Assembly: GCF_019175385.1 (NCBI RefSeq)
Contig: NC_083339.1
Location: forward strand, 82,882,120 to 82,946,119
Length of the DNA stretch: 64,000 bases
From: Lycium barbarum
Taxonomy: Eukaryota; Streptophyta; Magnoliopsida; Solanales; Solanaceae
Reading direction: 5' to 3'
The notes under the pieces are model-generated. The model was not told where the DNA came from, made no database searches, and saw only the letters and a program-made list of their open reading frames with translations. The position numbers and the translations under genes are program-made. Of this stretch, positions 1-10,076 are shown in pieces. Within the stretch, counting starts at the first letter, position 1, and every line of letters starts with the position of its first letter.

Positions 1-2555
1 CTCAGATGATCTGTGTGCTCCGCCTCAGACCGAGAATAAACCAGGATATCATCAATGAATACAATTACAAACATATCCAAGAATGGCCTGAATACCCGGT
101 TCATCAAATCCATGAATACTGCGGGAGCATTAGTAAGCCCAAAAGACATAACCCTAAACTCATAATGCCCATATCGGGTCCGGAAAGCTGTCTTAGGGAT
201 ATCGTCCTCTCGTACTCGTACCTGGTGGTAGCCGGATCGAAGATCTATCTTCGAAAAACACTTAGCGCCCTGCAGTTGATCAAACAAATCATCAATCCTG
301 GGGAGGGGGTATTTATTCTTTATAGTTACCTTATTCAGCTGCCGATAATCAATACACATACGCAGCGACCCGTCTTTCTTATGCACAAGTAATACCGGGG
401 CTCCCCAAGGCGAAGTACTGGGTCTGATGAAACCCTTATCCAACAAATCTTTCAGCTGCTCCTTCAACTCCTTTAATTCTGCAGGCGCCATTCTGTACGG
501 AGGAATAGAGATAGGCTGAGTGTCTGGGAGTAAGTCAATAGAGAAGTCTATCTCTCGCTCTGGAGGAAGACCTGGAAGCTCGTCGGGGAAAACATCTGGA
601 AACTCATTAACCACGGGGACTGACTGAAGTGTCGGCATCTCGGCGTCCAAGTCCTGCACCCGAACCAGATGATAGATATAACCCTTTCTGATCATTTTCT
701 TTGCCTTAAGGTATGAAATAAACTTACCTTTCGGCGATGCTGTATTACCAGCCCAATTTATAACTGGCTCCCCGGGAAACTGGAAGCGAACCACCTTATT
801 CTGGCAGTCAACATTAGCATAACAGGAAGCTAGCCAGTCCATGCCCATAATAACATCAAATTCAGTCATATATAACTCTACCAGATCTGCCTTAGTATCA
901 CGGCCACATACAATCACAGAACAGTCTTTATAAACCTGTTTCGCTACAATAAAGTCCCCTATCGGTGTGGCTACCTCAAATGGCTTTATAGGTTCAGACA
1001 TAATACCAATTTTACCGGCAACAAGAGGTGAAATATATGATAAAGTCGAACCTGGATCAATTAATGCATACACAGACTGAGAGAAGACCAATAAAGTACC
1101 TGTAACGACATTAGGAGATGCCTCCTGATCCTGGCGACTGGCCAAAGCATAAATGCGGTTCGAAGGACCGCTAATACCAGAAGCTCCACCACGGCCTCTG
1201 CCACGACCCGCTGGTGCCGAAATACCCTGCCCCGTAGGGCGCATAGCCACTGACGAAGATGAAGACCCAGCAGCTGATCCGGTAGGTTGCGCTGCACCAC
1301 CCGAACTACCCTTATACGGGCAATCTCTCACAGAATGGCCCTGACGGCCATAAGAAAAGCATGCACCGGTGGCTCTGTAGCCCTCTCCCGTATGGTATCT
1401 GCCGCAAAAAGAACACTGAACCCTGGGTGGCCTCATCTGACCAGAACCCCTATCTGTCCGCGAACCTGAAGCCCTGGAGCTCTGGCCTGCTCCTGAATAC
1501 CCTGGGCTATCGAATCTGCGACCTGTAGGCTGGGGAGGCGCGCTCTGCGCCGGCTGAGATGTAAATCTGCTAGGCTGCTGCGGCTGTTGGGGCTGTCTGC
1601 CCCGAAAATCTCCAGATGACCTGGCCCTCTTGGGCTGTCTCCGATCCTGGCCCCTGTCAGGCTGGTGTCCTCCTCTGCCCCGATCCTCCATGCCCTGGGC
1701 ATGGGCCTGGATACGGGCAATGTCCATACTGGGCTGAGCAGCCAATACTAAGCAGCTATCAACAAAATACCGATCCAGCCCCATAATATATCTGTGCATC
1801 CGGTCTGCCATAGTAGCCACCACAGTAGGTGCATATCGGGCCAAGGAATCAAACTCCAAACTATAGTCCCGGATACTGCGGCCCTTCTGCCTCAATAATA
1901 AGAATCTATCAGATCTGGCTCGTCGCAACTCTGGGGGCAGAAAATGTCCAAGAAATGCCTGAGAAAAATCGCCCCAAACTGCTGGAGGAGCGCCGTCCCC
2001 CCTGGATAGCCCCCATGACTCGTACCAGTTTGCCGCCACATCATATAACTGGTACGAAGCTAACGCGACTGACTTTGTCTCGGAAGCATTAATCAAATCT
2101 AGAGTGCGTCGCATCTTCCTGATAAACTCCTCAGGATCCTCCTCGGGCTTTGTCCCGAAGAACTCTGGAGGGTTACAAGTCAAAAACTCACGGGCTCTCG
2201 AACTATCACGCCTGACTGCCCGGTCACCTCCCAGTCCATGCCCCTGAACCTGCCCTGCCACAAGTCTTGTTAGCAACTGGACTGCCTCCCTCATAGACTG
2301 ATCCTCAGTGCCAGGCCGTGGAGCTGGAGGCTCAGGTACTGGAACTGCGGGAGCTGGCGGTGGAGCCGCCCCCCGATCTGCGGCTGCGGCCGCCCCAATC
2401 TCCTCCACGAGTGGCGGTGTAGACGAACCCTCTGTCTGGGGCAAAGTCCCCGGAGCAATATGTGCCTGGGCCCTGGTAATCCTCTGGACCCGGCTAGTCT
2501 CTCCCAAGGCTGCTGACTTGGCCTTTTAGGCCGCTATTGCCTTTTTTGGAGGCAT
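1..2555 (-). pseudogene. Element A gag-pol polyprotein (partial; one early stop)
   Basis: A lysine-rich start (MPPKKAIAA) at 2555 is followed at codon 10 by TAA (2528-2526). Beyond that stop I see no further stop to the left edge, about 840 codons. Order: proline-rich N-terminus; Gag capsid region (about 2290-1700) with the family's WYESW-type block; Gln/Arg-rich linker; zinc-knuckle zone (about 1430-1335); aspartic protease with DPGST (near 1065-1045); GMDWLASCY (near 840); RT with [20 protein letters not shown] (about 370-310) and the catalytic FIDD box (about 55-35). The knuckle is damaged: its second Cys is Tyr (CFSYG..GH..RDC), and a nearby Cys is Gly. Re-initiation at the Met at 2294 would bypass the stop. 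Otherwise this is the best-preserved coding region in the window. Product would assemble virus-like particles and reverse-transcribe element RNA in the cytoplasm. Confidence 0.88.
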
Positions 2556-2664
2556 ATCTGCAAACATAGCCACTCGTTAGGGAGGGGTCATCCTGATAAC
2601 ACTGCTCTATCGCACGATCTAAGACAGAAAGAAGGGTAGTATCCTAAATGCCCTGTAGCCTCTT

Positions 2665-2698
2665 GTTTATAGGTGTGGTGCACAACACATCGATAAAC
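2665..2698 (-). other. Leader stem-loop with self-complementary loop (element A)
   Basis: On the minus strand GTTTAT..ATAAAC encloses a second stem (GATGTG against CACACC, one mismatch) and an 8-base loop ending GTGCAC, a palindrome. It lies about 50 bases after the primer site. The same structure occurs in elements B, C and E; see findings. Confidence 0.6.
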
Positions 2699-2741
2699 AA
2701 GACTCTACTAGACACGGTCTGTGGACATTCCGAGGACGAAC

Positions 2742-2754
2742 TGCTCTGATACCA
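2742..2754 (-). other. Primer binding site, initiator Met tRNA (element A)
   Basis: Minus-strand TGGTATCAGAGCA follows the LTR end after four bases. It matches the standard plant LTR-retrotransposon primer site complementary to the 3' end of initiator Met tRNA. Confidence 0.9.
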
Positions 2755-2758
2755 CTTT

Positions 2759-5036
2759 TGTCACGACCCAACCCCGTGGGCCGCGACCAGTGCCCTAGCT
2801 GGGCACCTATACCTACCCGATACCCAAATTAGCATATTATCAGAATAATAATATAATAATAACATTAGTGGATGCTACAGAATTTAGCAGAAGAGCAGAC
2901 TTGGCACACAGAAGCCGATAAGGCTGTCATATAACAAAACATCCCAAACATATGTACAGAACCCACACAGATGTATCCACAGACCTCTACAGAACATATC
3001 GCAATCATAAGACGGGACAGGGCCCCGTCATACCCTGAACAAAGTACATATCCAGATAGCAGTGACAGACTGTACCAAAAGATGGGCTCTGTAGAAGAGA
3101 GCGCCCCAAAATAGCAGAAATGGGATCCTAAACGTGCGGATCAGCAAACCTGTCGTCCGTACCTGCGCGGCATGAAAACGCAGCCCCCGAAGAAAGGGGG
3201 TCAGTACGAAATATGTACTGAATATGTAAAGCGAAATCACAGAAGTCAAATCATAATGATTACAGAAAATGGGTACAAAATCCAGAGTGTCAAATGCATA
3301 TTTCCAAATCAGACAGAATGTGTACAGAAACATATGTCATATCATATCATATCCGGTCCCTGCCACGGGACTCGGCAGACAGAATGTGGCCACCCTCCCG
3401 ACGCTGGTGCCACTATATAGAGGAATCAGAAAAAGGGGCGTGGCCCGGATCCGACTCTAACACACTAAGGGCATGCCAAGGGAAGAATTGGGTTTGCTTT
3501 ACATACCTTTCACGCTCCTTAAGCCTTTCCAAACTCACTTCCCGTTTCGTCGAAAAACTGCAATTGGTCAAGTTTACCAATTGTGAGTTATTAATGCCAT
3601 TATTACAACTTTAATCATATTTGGCTACCGAAATTTCGGCAGCACTTCCCCTATACATATGGCACCCCGAGAATTCAACTCGGCTAGAAATCATCAACAA
3701 CAACCCAAACGACGACATTAACATCAACAAAGAACATTAAGAACACAAATATCCTTCAACAAGACATTTTTCTCACAAGTTGACATAACCTTCATTTCAA
3801 TCCAAACTTTCACTAATATCAATAATTTCACATTCATCAACAATCAAGATCATCACCATATAGTTCTAGATACATTTCATATCGATTGCCTTAAGATATA
3901 CACTTGATATACATAATATACAATTGTCCGCCAAAGTCTTAACTTATGCAAAACATCAAATCTTTGGCATGCAATTCCATAACAAGTTTCCAACTTCCAA
4001 ATTCATCAATGATTATCACCATTAACAACCAAACAACTTCATTTCCTTAATGTCGGAAAATCATACTAAAACGACATAAGTTTCTACATTCCAATTCAAT
4101 ACAAACTTATATCATTCTAACTTCATTTCTATGCCAAGCATTACAACAACACTCCAATACACTAAACAAACTTAATCAATTCCACTCCATAGCCAACATA
4201 CCACACGGCCATATGCTTATTTTTCCATATCAACCAAATTCATCCAACTTTCAATTCCCACATGCATTTCATCACAATCATAACTAGAATATAACATAAA
4301 TTCAATACAATTTGGCTATACAACATGCATATACACACGGCTACAAGCCATATACCAAACCCACATTGCAAACTTCCATTTCTTCATACAATCAACACAT
4401 TTCCATATACTACAACACAATCAAAACTTCACAACACAATAAAAAGGTAGAAATTCATACCTTTTCTTCAAGTTTCCTTCACTTGGAGATATAGTCACTT
4501 TGATGATTCTAATGCTCCCCACTCCAATCCAACTATACCAAGTTACAAAGGAACCTTGACTTAGTAGGAAATCAACAAGAAATAAATTTTTGAAGCAAGA
4601 TTTTTGGTACCTATTTTTTCCTAGCAAACCCGAAACCCTCTTCTTTCTCCTCTTCTATTTTTTTGTTCTTGGTTATCTCCTTTCATACTTATCATAGTCT
4701 TCAATTATATAAGTATTGAAGTGCTTGGTCACATGACCAAGCACATGACCCATAAAATGGGCTTGGACCAAGCCAAAGTGGCCGGCCAAGCACCCCATTT
4801 TGGGCCTCACTTTGCTTCAATTATTTTTTGAGCCCAATACTTATGGATCACATTTTGTAATTCCCGAAACTAATTTCCAAAATTCCAAAATTACCCTTAA
4901 CCTTGTCCCACACTTTCATGACTCTACTCTTTCATGCATAACTCCTTTGTTCAACAAAATATCAAATTGGTCTTATATCTCAAGAATCCAATGTAATTCA
5001 AGTCTTTCCAAACGTGTGAAAACACGGGTCATAACA
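2759..5036 (-). repeat. 5' LTR of element A, with a 727-bp internal deletion
   Basis: Minus-strand ends are TGTTATGACCCGTG and GGGTCGTGACA. It is the same family as solo LTR D (51477-54535), sharing the CCGAAATTTCGG palindrome, the CAATTGGT block and the triple-hairpin module (3163-3219). Relative to D it lacks a segment matching D 53126-53852; the junction falls at GGGCC (minus strand of 3442-3446). Confidence 0.88.
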
Positions 5037-6089
5037 GTATGATAATGATGATGAGCTTAAGTCTAAAGATTCTAAAGTTCATGATATGATGCTTCTACAA
5101 GCTAATGATCCTAATTATGATTAATTTATGTCGTTTTCTGTGCTATACTCACCTTATATGCTAATTCCTTCAAGGTGAGGCAGAATGCTTATGAAACTCC
5201 ATAATGGAATCGGGGGTTCACGACCTTATGTCCCCCCGATAAAGTACAGTTATCTTAGAGTTCCTATGCATGCATTATGATGAGTACATGATGATGATAT
5301 TACACCATGTCTATATGGCCAGGCAGACACTGCTAAGGCGGGCAGCGTATACACCATGCCTAGATGGCATGGGCAGACACCACTAGTGGGCGGCATGAGA
5401 TGGTTACCCCGGATGCGGGAGGCCTGGACGCCGGTTAATGATTATCACACCGTACCTATATGGTCGGGCATCTTATATACGTATATGCATACATGACATG
5501 ATGATGTTTATGAAGTAAGTTAGCATGCATTATTTCCTTCTTAAGTGACAGTCAGTTATAAGTTGTTCTCCATTTAATGTCTCCTTATTTATTGATATAT
5601 CGTTATTGTTTATGCCTTACATACTCAGTACAATATTCCTACTGACGTCCTTTTCTTTGGATGCTATGTTCATGCCCACAGGCAGACAGGGAGGTGACCA
5701 AGATTCATAGGAGCTGACCAGCAGATTTACGAGAGTGCTCCATTATTCCAGAGGTGCTATTTGATTTATTATTTTGTGTACATATTTGGGCACGGCGAGG
5801 TCCTGTCCCATCCTTATGTCTAGTACTCTAGTAGAGGCTCATAGATATGTATGTGTGGCTGATATGGTCTCATGATTTCCCTCATTGTATGTATATATTA
5901 TTTTGATAGCCGAAGGACCTATGTATATAAAGGTAGATATGTTTGAAATTGAAAAAACAATAGTTTTCCTTATGATTAGATGTGTGAGGACTATAAATGT
6001 ATGCAGGATAAGTTTGATGAGTATTATAATGAGTGGTACTCGGTAGTTAGCTCCGGGTAACCGTCATGGCCCCTCGTCGGGTCGTGACA
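5037..6089 (+). repeat. LTR J, 3' portion only
   Basis: Ends with GGGTCGTGACA and carries the LTR hairpin zone (5637-5681, ACATACTCAGTAC ... TTCATGCCCACAGG), but begins abruptly where element A inserted. No primer site follows, so this is a 3' or solo LTR. A roughly 49-bp imperfect tandem repeat (ACACCATG..TATATGG..GGGCAGACAC) lies at about 5302-5400. No gene is seen. Confidence 0.75.
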
Positions 6090-6254
6090 ATATATCTCTC
6101 ATTTTAAGGCCAAATTAGGTCATTCAAAGGACTACCTTGGGGAATTTCGCAAGGATTTTATTGATCTTGTCAAAAGTGAGCTCCGTGATCATTTAGCAAC
6201 TGATTTGGGCCGGACAACTACTGTGTTTTTTCTGTTATTTGCTTCGTGACTTTT
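6090..6254 (+). other. Short unexplained open frame between LTRs
   Basis: From just after LTR J to the TGA at 6247-6249 one forward frame is open for about 50 codons, with a charged, helix-like peptide (for example LGEFRKDFIDLVKSELRDHL). There is no ATG at its start and no LTR signature. It may be an exon scrap of a host or transposon gene; I do not recognise the family. A 24-bp tandem duplication (CACAAGTTTG.GAGCTCGGATTGA) follows at about 6258-6306. Confidence 0.3.
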
Positions 6255-7457
6255 TCACACAAGTTTGGGAGCTCGGATTGACACAAGTTTGTGAGCTCGG
6301 ATTGAGGTGGTTTCAAGGTATTCTTCTCGTATTTTCTTGGGGGTAAGAATCTAAACCTTATTTCATGGTACTCCATAAATTTCGTATATTATTTTTAGTT
6401 GATTTCATGGTTGGCTGTTGGACAATTGAGCATTTTACCCAGGTTGGATTTTTGGGAAAATAAGAAACTGAAGGTTAAGTCGGAGTGTTTTTTTTTTGGG
6501 TTTTCTGGATTTAAGTTCCTTGAATAGAGGCATTTTGAAAGAAAAATATTGATTTGGTCGCGGAGTTTGAGGTTACTTTTTTGGATTTTAAAGGCTTTAG
6601 GTAAAATTATGAATTTCTTCAAATTGAAAATCGAAATGAGGTCGGTTTTGAGTTATTTTCTAGATCTAGACTCTACACGTTATGGGTAAATTGATTTTGT
6701 AATAAAATTCCAATTTTACCCTTGTGGGCTCGGCGTTGGCCTTTTGGGTTCCTAAATAAAGTATAGCCATATGAGTATTGATGGACTCATTTGACCACGT
6801 AAAGCAATAGTTTGGCCGTGTGGAACTTGATTTCACAATAAAATCACTATGTTGACCTTCAGGGGTTTGGAACGGGGTTTTAGACTGACCTTTTGGGTCC
6901 CAATCCTTTTCATGACAATATGGATATCTGTAGAATCGTATTTTAACATAGAATTCGTATTTGATAGACTTCGATCGTTCGGAAGCACCCAGGAAGGGAA
7001 AGGCGTTGGTGTGAAGGTTTGTGGCTCCTGTTCGGCTTTGAGGTAGATTACCATTTATTCTTTAGACTCAGATTGGAGGGGTTATATAGCTTATAAATGT
7101 TGAAGGGTTATTGGGCATGATGGGGTTCTCCCTTAGTGATAATGATGAGGACGAGTGTGTACCGGTGTATACTGTTGGGAAGCTAGAACAACTGGGAAAG
7201 CATGTTGAGCCTTCGGGCGTGGTTATGGTGATAAATCCACTTAGGTTGGTATGTGTGCTATTTATGTGGGCTATGATAGCAGTGATTTGACTTATACTTG
7301 TTTGAATGGATTGTTTACCTCTTCGTTCCATTTCTCATATCATTATGAAAGGAATTGTTCTAGATTTATGAGTTGACATATGTATCTTGTTTGATTACGC
7401 ATATTCATACTTGAAATTCATAATGCTGTTCACATAGGATATTATGTTGTTGCATTT
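6255..7457 (+). repeat. Old LTR F1, piece 1 of 3
   Basis: Matches in order the middle of LTR F2 (compare 30060-31000): the GGGGTAAG..TCTAA block, TTGACCTTCAGGGGTTTGG, GATTGGAGG..TATAG.TTATAAATGTTGA and GGGCTATGATAGC. The 5' end with TGTAACGACC is missing. It breaks at 7457 where element C inserted and resumes at 16667. Confidence 0.72.
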
Positions 7458-8115
7458 TGTAACACCTCGTACCTTGGCCTTTGGCTTCATCGTAGTAAAC
7501 CCATACTAGCATTAAAGGATTAAGATCATTCATGAGTCTATAGAAGGCTTACGATATTATTATTTTTAGGATCCTGTAAGTTGACAACCTTCCATTAGAT
7601 ATTATATTGATACGGTATATATATTTTCTTTAAGCAAAATGTTTCAGTAAAGATTTGATAAGTACAATTTCGGGTAGCTACAATTATTACTACTTCTGAA
7701 TATTCTTTAAATTGTACACTTGAGACGAGGAAGTTTATAAATGATACTTTTATAAATTATAAGAATAGAAATTATTTTCTAACAAGAAAAGTTATCTTTT
7801 CCCATTTTGCGAATGAATAGTACAAAAATTTGTAATCTTGATACAAGGTTGAATTTTTTTTTTTTGTTTGATAAAAATATATTTTGGTTACTTTTTATAA
7901 TATTTATCTATTAATGGATAATTTTGTATAAAAATTATATGAGTCATATTCCTTAATGAGTAAGTTTTAGTTTTAACTAAATGATTCGTCCTAAGGATAT
8001 TCCTTATGTAAGAAAGGGAACAAACTTTCCACTAAGTAGGACCACTACATGGAATAAAGTTTTAAAAATCCTATACCAATCTATTAGTTTCTTACGTGTA
8101 AGAATTTCCATTTGC

Positions 8116-8122
8116 TATATAA
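8116..8122 (+). promoter_or_regulatory. Probable TATA box of C 5' LTR
   Basis: TATATAA in the context GCTATATAACAC; the same sequence stands in the 3' LTR at 14757-14763. Position, about 660 bp into the LTR, fits the U3/R boundary. Inferred from sequence only. Confidence 0.5.
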
Positions 8123-9079
8123 CACTAAGCATTATCATTCTTTATAGTGAAGAACGTGGAGGGTTAGTGGATTAGCCAAACCTTGATCATTGGAAATTCA
8201 ACCGGCTCAATAATCCTATTCTATACGTATGTATTGAAAACCTATGTTACGGATCTGATAATTATTTTACATACTCTGCACATAAGAGTTCGTCTAGTCC
8301 CAAAGACCGGTTATTCTGTCAACTCCCAAATATACGACGACAACTAAGAACTGATAAATTGAAATCAAGTCTTTAAGGTCGAATTCAAGGAAAGATATTG
8401 CTATATTGTTTGGTCGCACTGTTCTTTTGTTGTTGAGGTGTTGGATACATGGATTAATGGTGGCATGTTATTGTTTATGTTGTGACCTTGAAGAAGGTGA
8501 AAGAAACAGGGGAGATGCTGCCCGATTTATTGTAGAATGAACTGTTGCTTGATATGTGAGTGTTGTATCATTCGTAGTGTGACACTAGTGCTGTTATTGT
8601 TCACTGTAGATTCATCCGTAGAGAAGATTACCACGAAAATAGTAAGAGCTTGGTGCTAAGGTATGTAAAGTTAACCCTTCTTTCTTTTTGGCATGATCTT
8701 TATGAAACAACCAGACGATGTGTATACGATTCCAAAGAAGTTCCTATTATTAGATCAACTAGGATGGCTAATGTTCTTGATTTCCAAAAGCTATTTCATT
8801 ATGTCTTGATACGTGTATATGATTCCAGAAGTTGTATTTGATATAAACCATAGCGATATTCAAAAGGTACTTGATATGACTATTGTCCTGATTTTCAAAT
8901 GATAGTTCGTTTTGACTATTCTGTTGAGTCTCAAATATGATTTAATTTGCATATGGTTTCTCACTACTCTGCTCGTGCATACCTCAATATGTCCTTCACC
9001 GAGTCCCGGGCCGGTTATGTTATCGTGCATAGTTTCACTGCATTGTTCACCGAGTCCCTCACTAGAGGGCCGGAATATG

Positions 9080-9087
<8 letters not shown>

Positions 9088-9155
<68 letters not shown>
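9088..9155 (+). repeat. (TA)n microsatellite in C 5' LTR
   Basis: About 68 bases of uninterrupted TA. The 3' LTR has only 44 bases (15721-15764); this accounts for most of the 30-bp length difference between the LTRs. Open frames coding Tyr-Ile runs here are artefacts. Confidence 0.97.
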
Positions 9156-9157
<2 letters not shown>

Positions 9158-9160
<3 letters not shown>

Positions 9161-9294
9161 AATTATGCTATGTTATGGCGTTATGATGCGTTTATGGAGT
9201 TATGCTGTGTTATGGCGTTATGATGTGTTTAGGGAGTTATGTTGTGTTATGGCGCTATGATGTGTTTATGGAGTTATGCTGTGTTATGGCGCCA
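9158..9294 (+). repeat. 37-bp minisatellite in C LTR
   Basis: About 3.6 copies of a unit built on TTATGATGYGTTTATGG followed by AGTTATGCTGTGTTATGGCG. The 3' LTR keeps the same array at about 15766-15902. Confidence 0.85.
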
Positions 9295-10064
9295 AACAGG
9301 GGGTGGCGACCATGTTCACCGAGTCCCATAATGGGCCGGGTATGATATATGATATTGACATGCATGATTTATGTTTCAAAAGGGCAAGTGTTTTGGTATT
9401 ATGGACATTGTACTTGTTTTCTGTACCCCTATTTCAGTTATGATTCGTTTTACTGTATTTCATGCTTTATATACTCAGTACATATTCCGTACTGACCCCC
9501 TTTCTTTGGGGGGCTGGGTTTCATGCCCGCAGGTACAGATAGTCAGTTTGGTGACCCTTCAGCATAGGACTTCTACTCAACTGTCTTGGAGAGCTCCGTT
9601 GTTCCGGAGTTTAGACTTTTGGTACAGATCTTATGATATATATATGTATGTTCATCCAGGGGTACGACGGGGCCCTGTCCCGTCATATTTCACTGTTAGT
9701 ACTCTTAGAGGTCTGTAGACATATGTGTGGGTTGTGTATAAGTTCTGTTCAGCTGTGTCTATACGATGTGCTATGATATGATGTCTGTCTGTAGTGGCAG
9801 CCTTGTCGGCTCGCATATGACATGATATTGATGTGTAGTGGCAGCCTTGTCGGCTTGCGTATCATTTTATGATTTGATCAGTTGTGACTCCCCAGGAGAC
9901 AGTTTATCTGAATATACATATATGATGACGTTATGAACCGTTGGAGTTCTTTTGCAAGTTTCCATATTGTTCATAGATACAGTTTGATTATATGTAACAG
10001 GTTCGTACACGGGTGTCCAGTTCGGGCACTAGTCATGGCCTACGGGGTTGGGTCGGGAGAAAAG

Positions 10065-10076
10065 TGGTATCAGAGC
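10065..10076 (+). other. Primer binding site, initiator Met tRNA (element C)
   Basis: TGGTATCAGAGC four bases after the LTR end, as in the other Gypsy elements here. Confidence 0.9.

Larger units (their letters stand above)
1..5036 (-). mobile_element. Ty3/Gypsy LTR retrotransposon A (5' half, runs off left edge)
   Basis: Read on the minus strand the order is 5' LTR (5036 to 2759), initiator-Met primer site (2754-2742), leader, then a gag-pol frame from 2555 to beyond the left edge. The base after the LTR outer end begins GTATG, the likely near-side TSD; the far copy lies outside the window. The flank at 5037-6089 is the inside of another LTR, so A landed in an older element. Gag, protease and RT order without an intervening integrase places it in Ty3/Gypsy rather than Copia; the tail that would show a chromodomain is not visible. 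Confidence 0.9.
7458..10060 (+). repeat. 5' LTR of element C
   Basis: Starts TGTAACACCTCG. Its end reads GGTCGGGAGA where the 3' LTR has GGTCGTGACA, so the terminal CA is mutated. Contains TATA at 8116, a TA microsatellite, a 37-bp minisatellite and the triple-hairpin module (9477-9532). Confidence 0.9.

Noticed and set aside
8912..9186. Forward frames with long Tyr-Ile runs (also near 15553-15869)
   Set aside because: They translate the (TA)n microsatellite; not coding.
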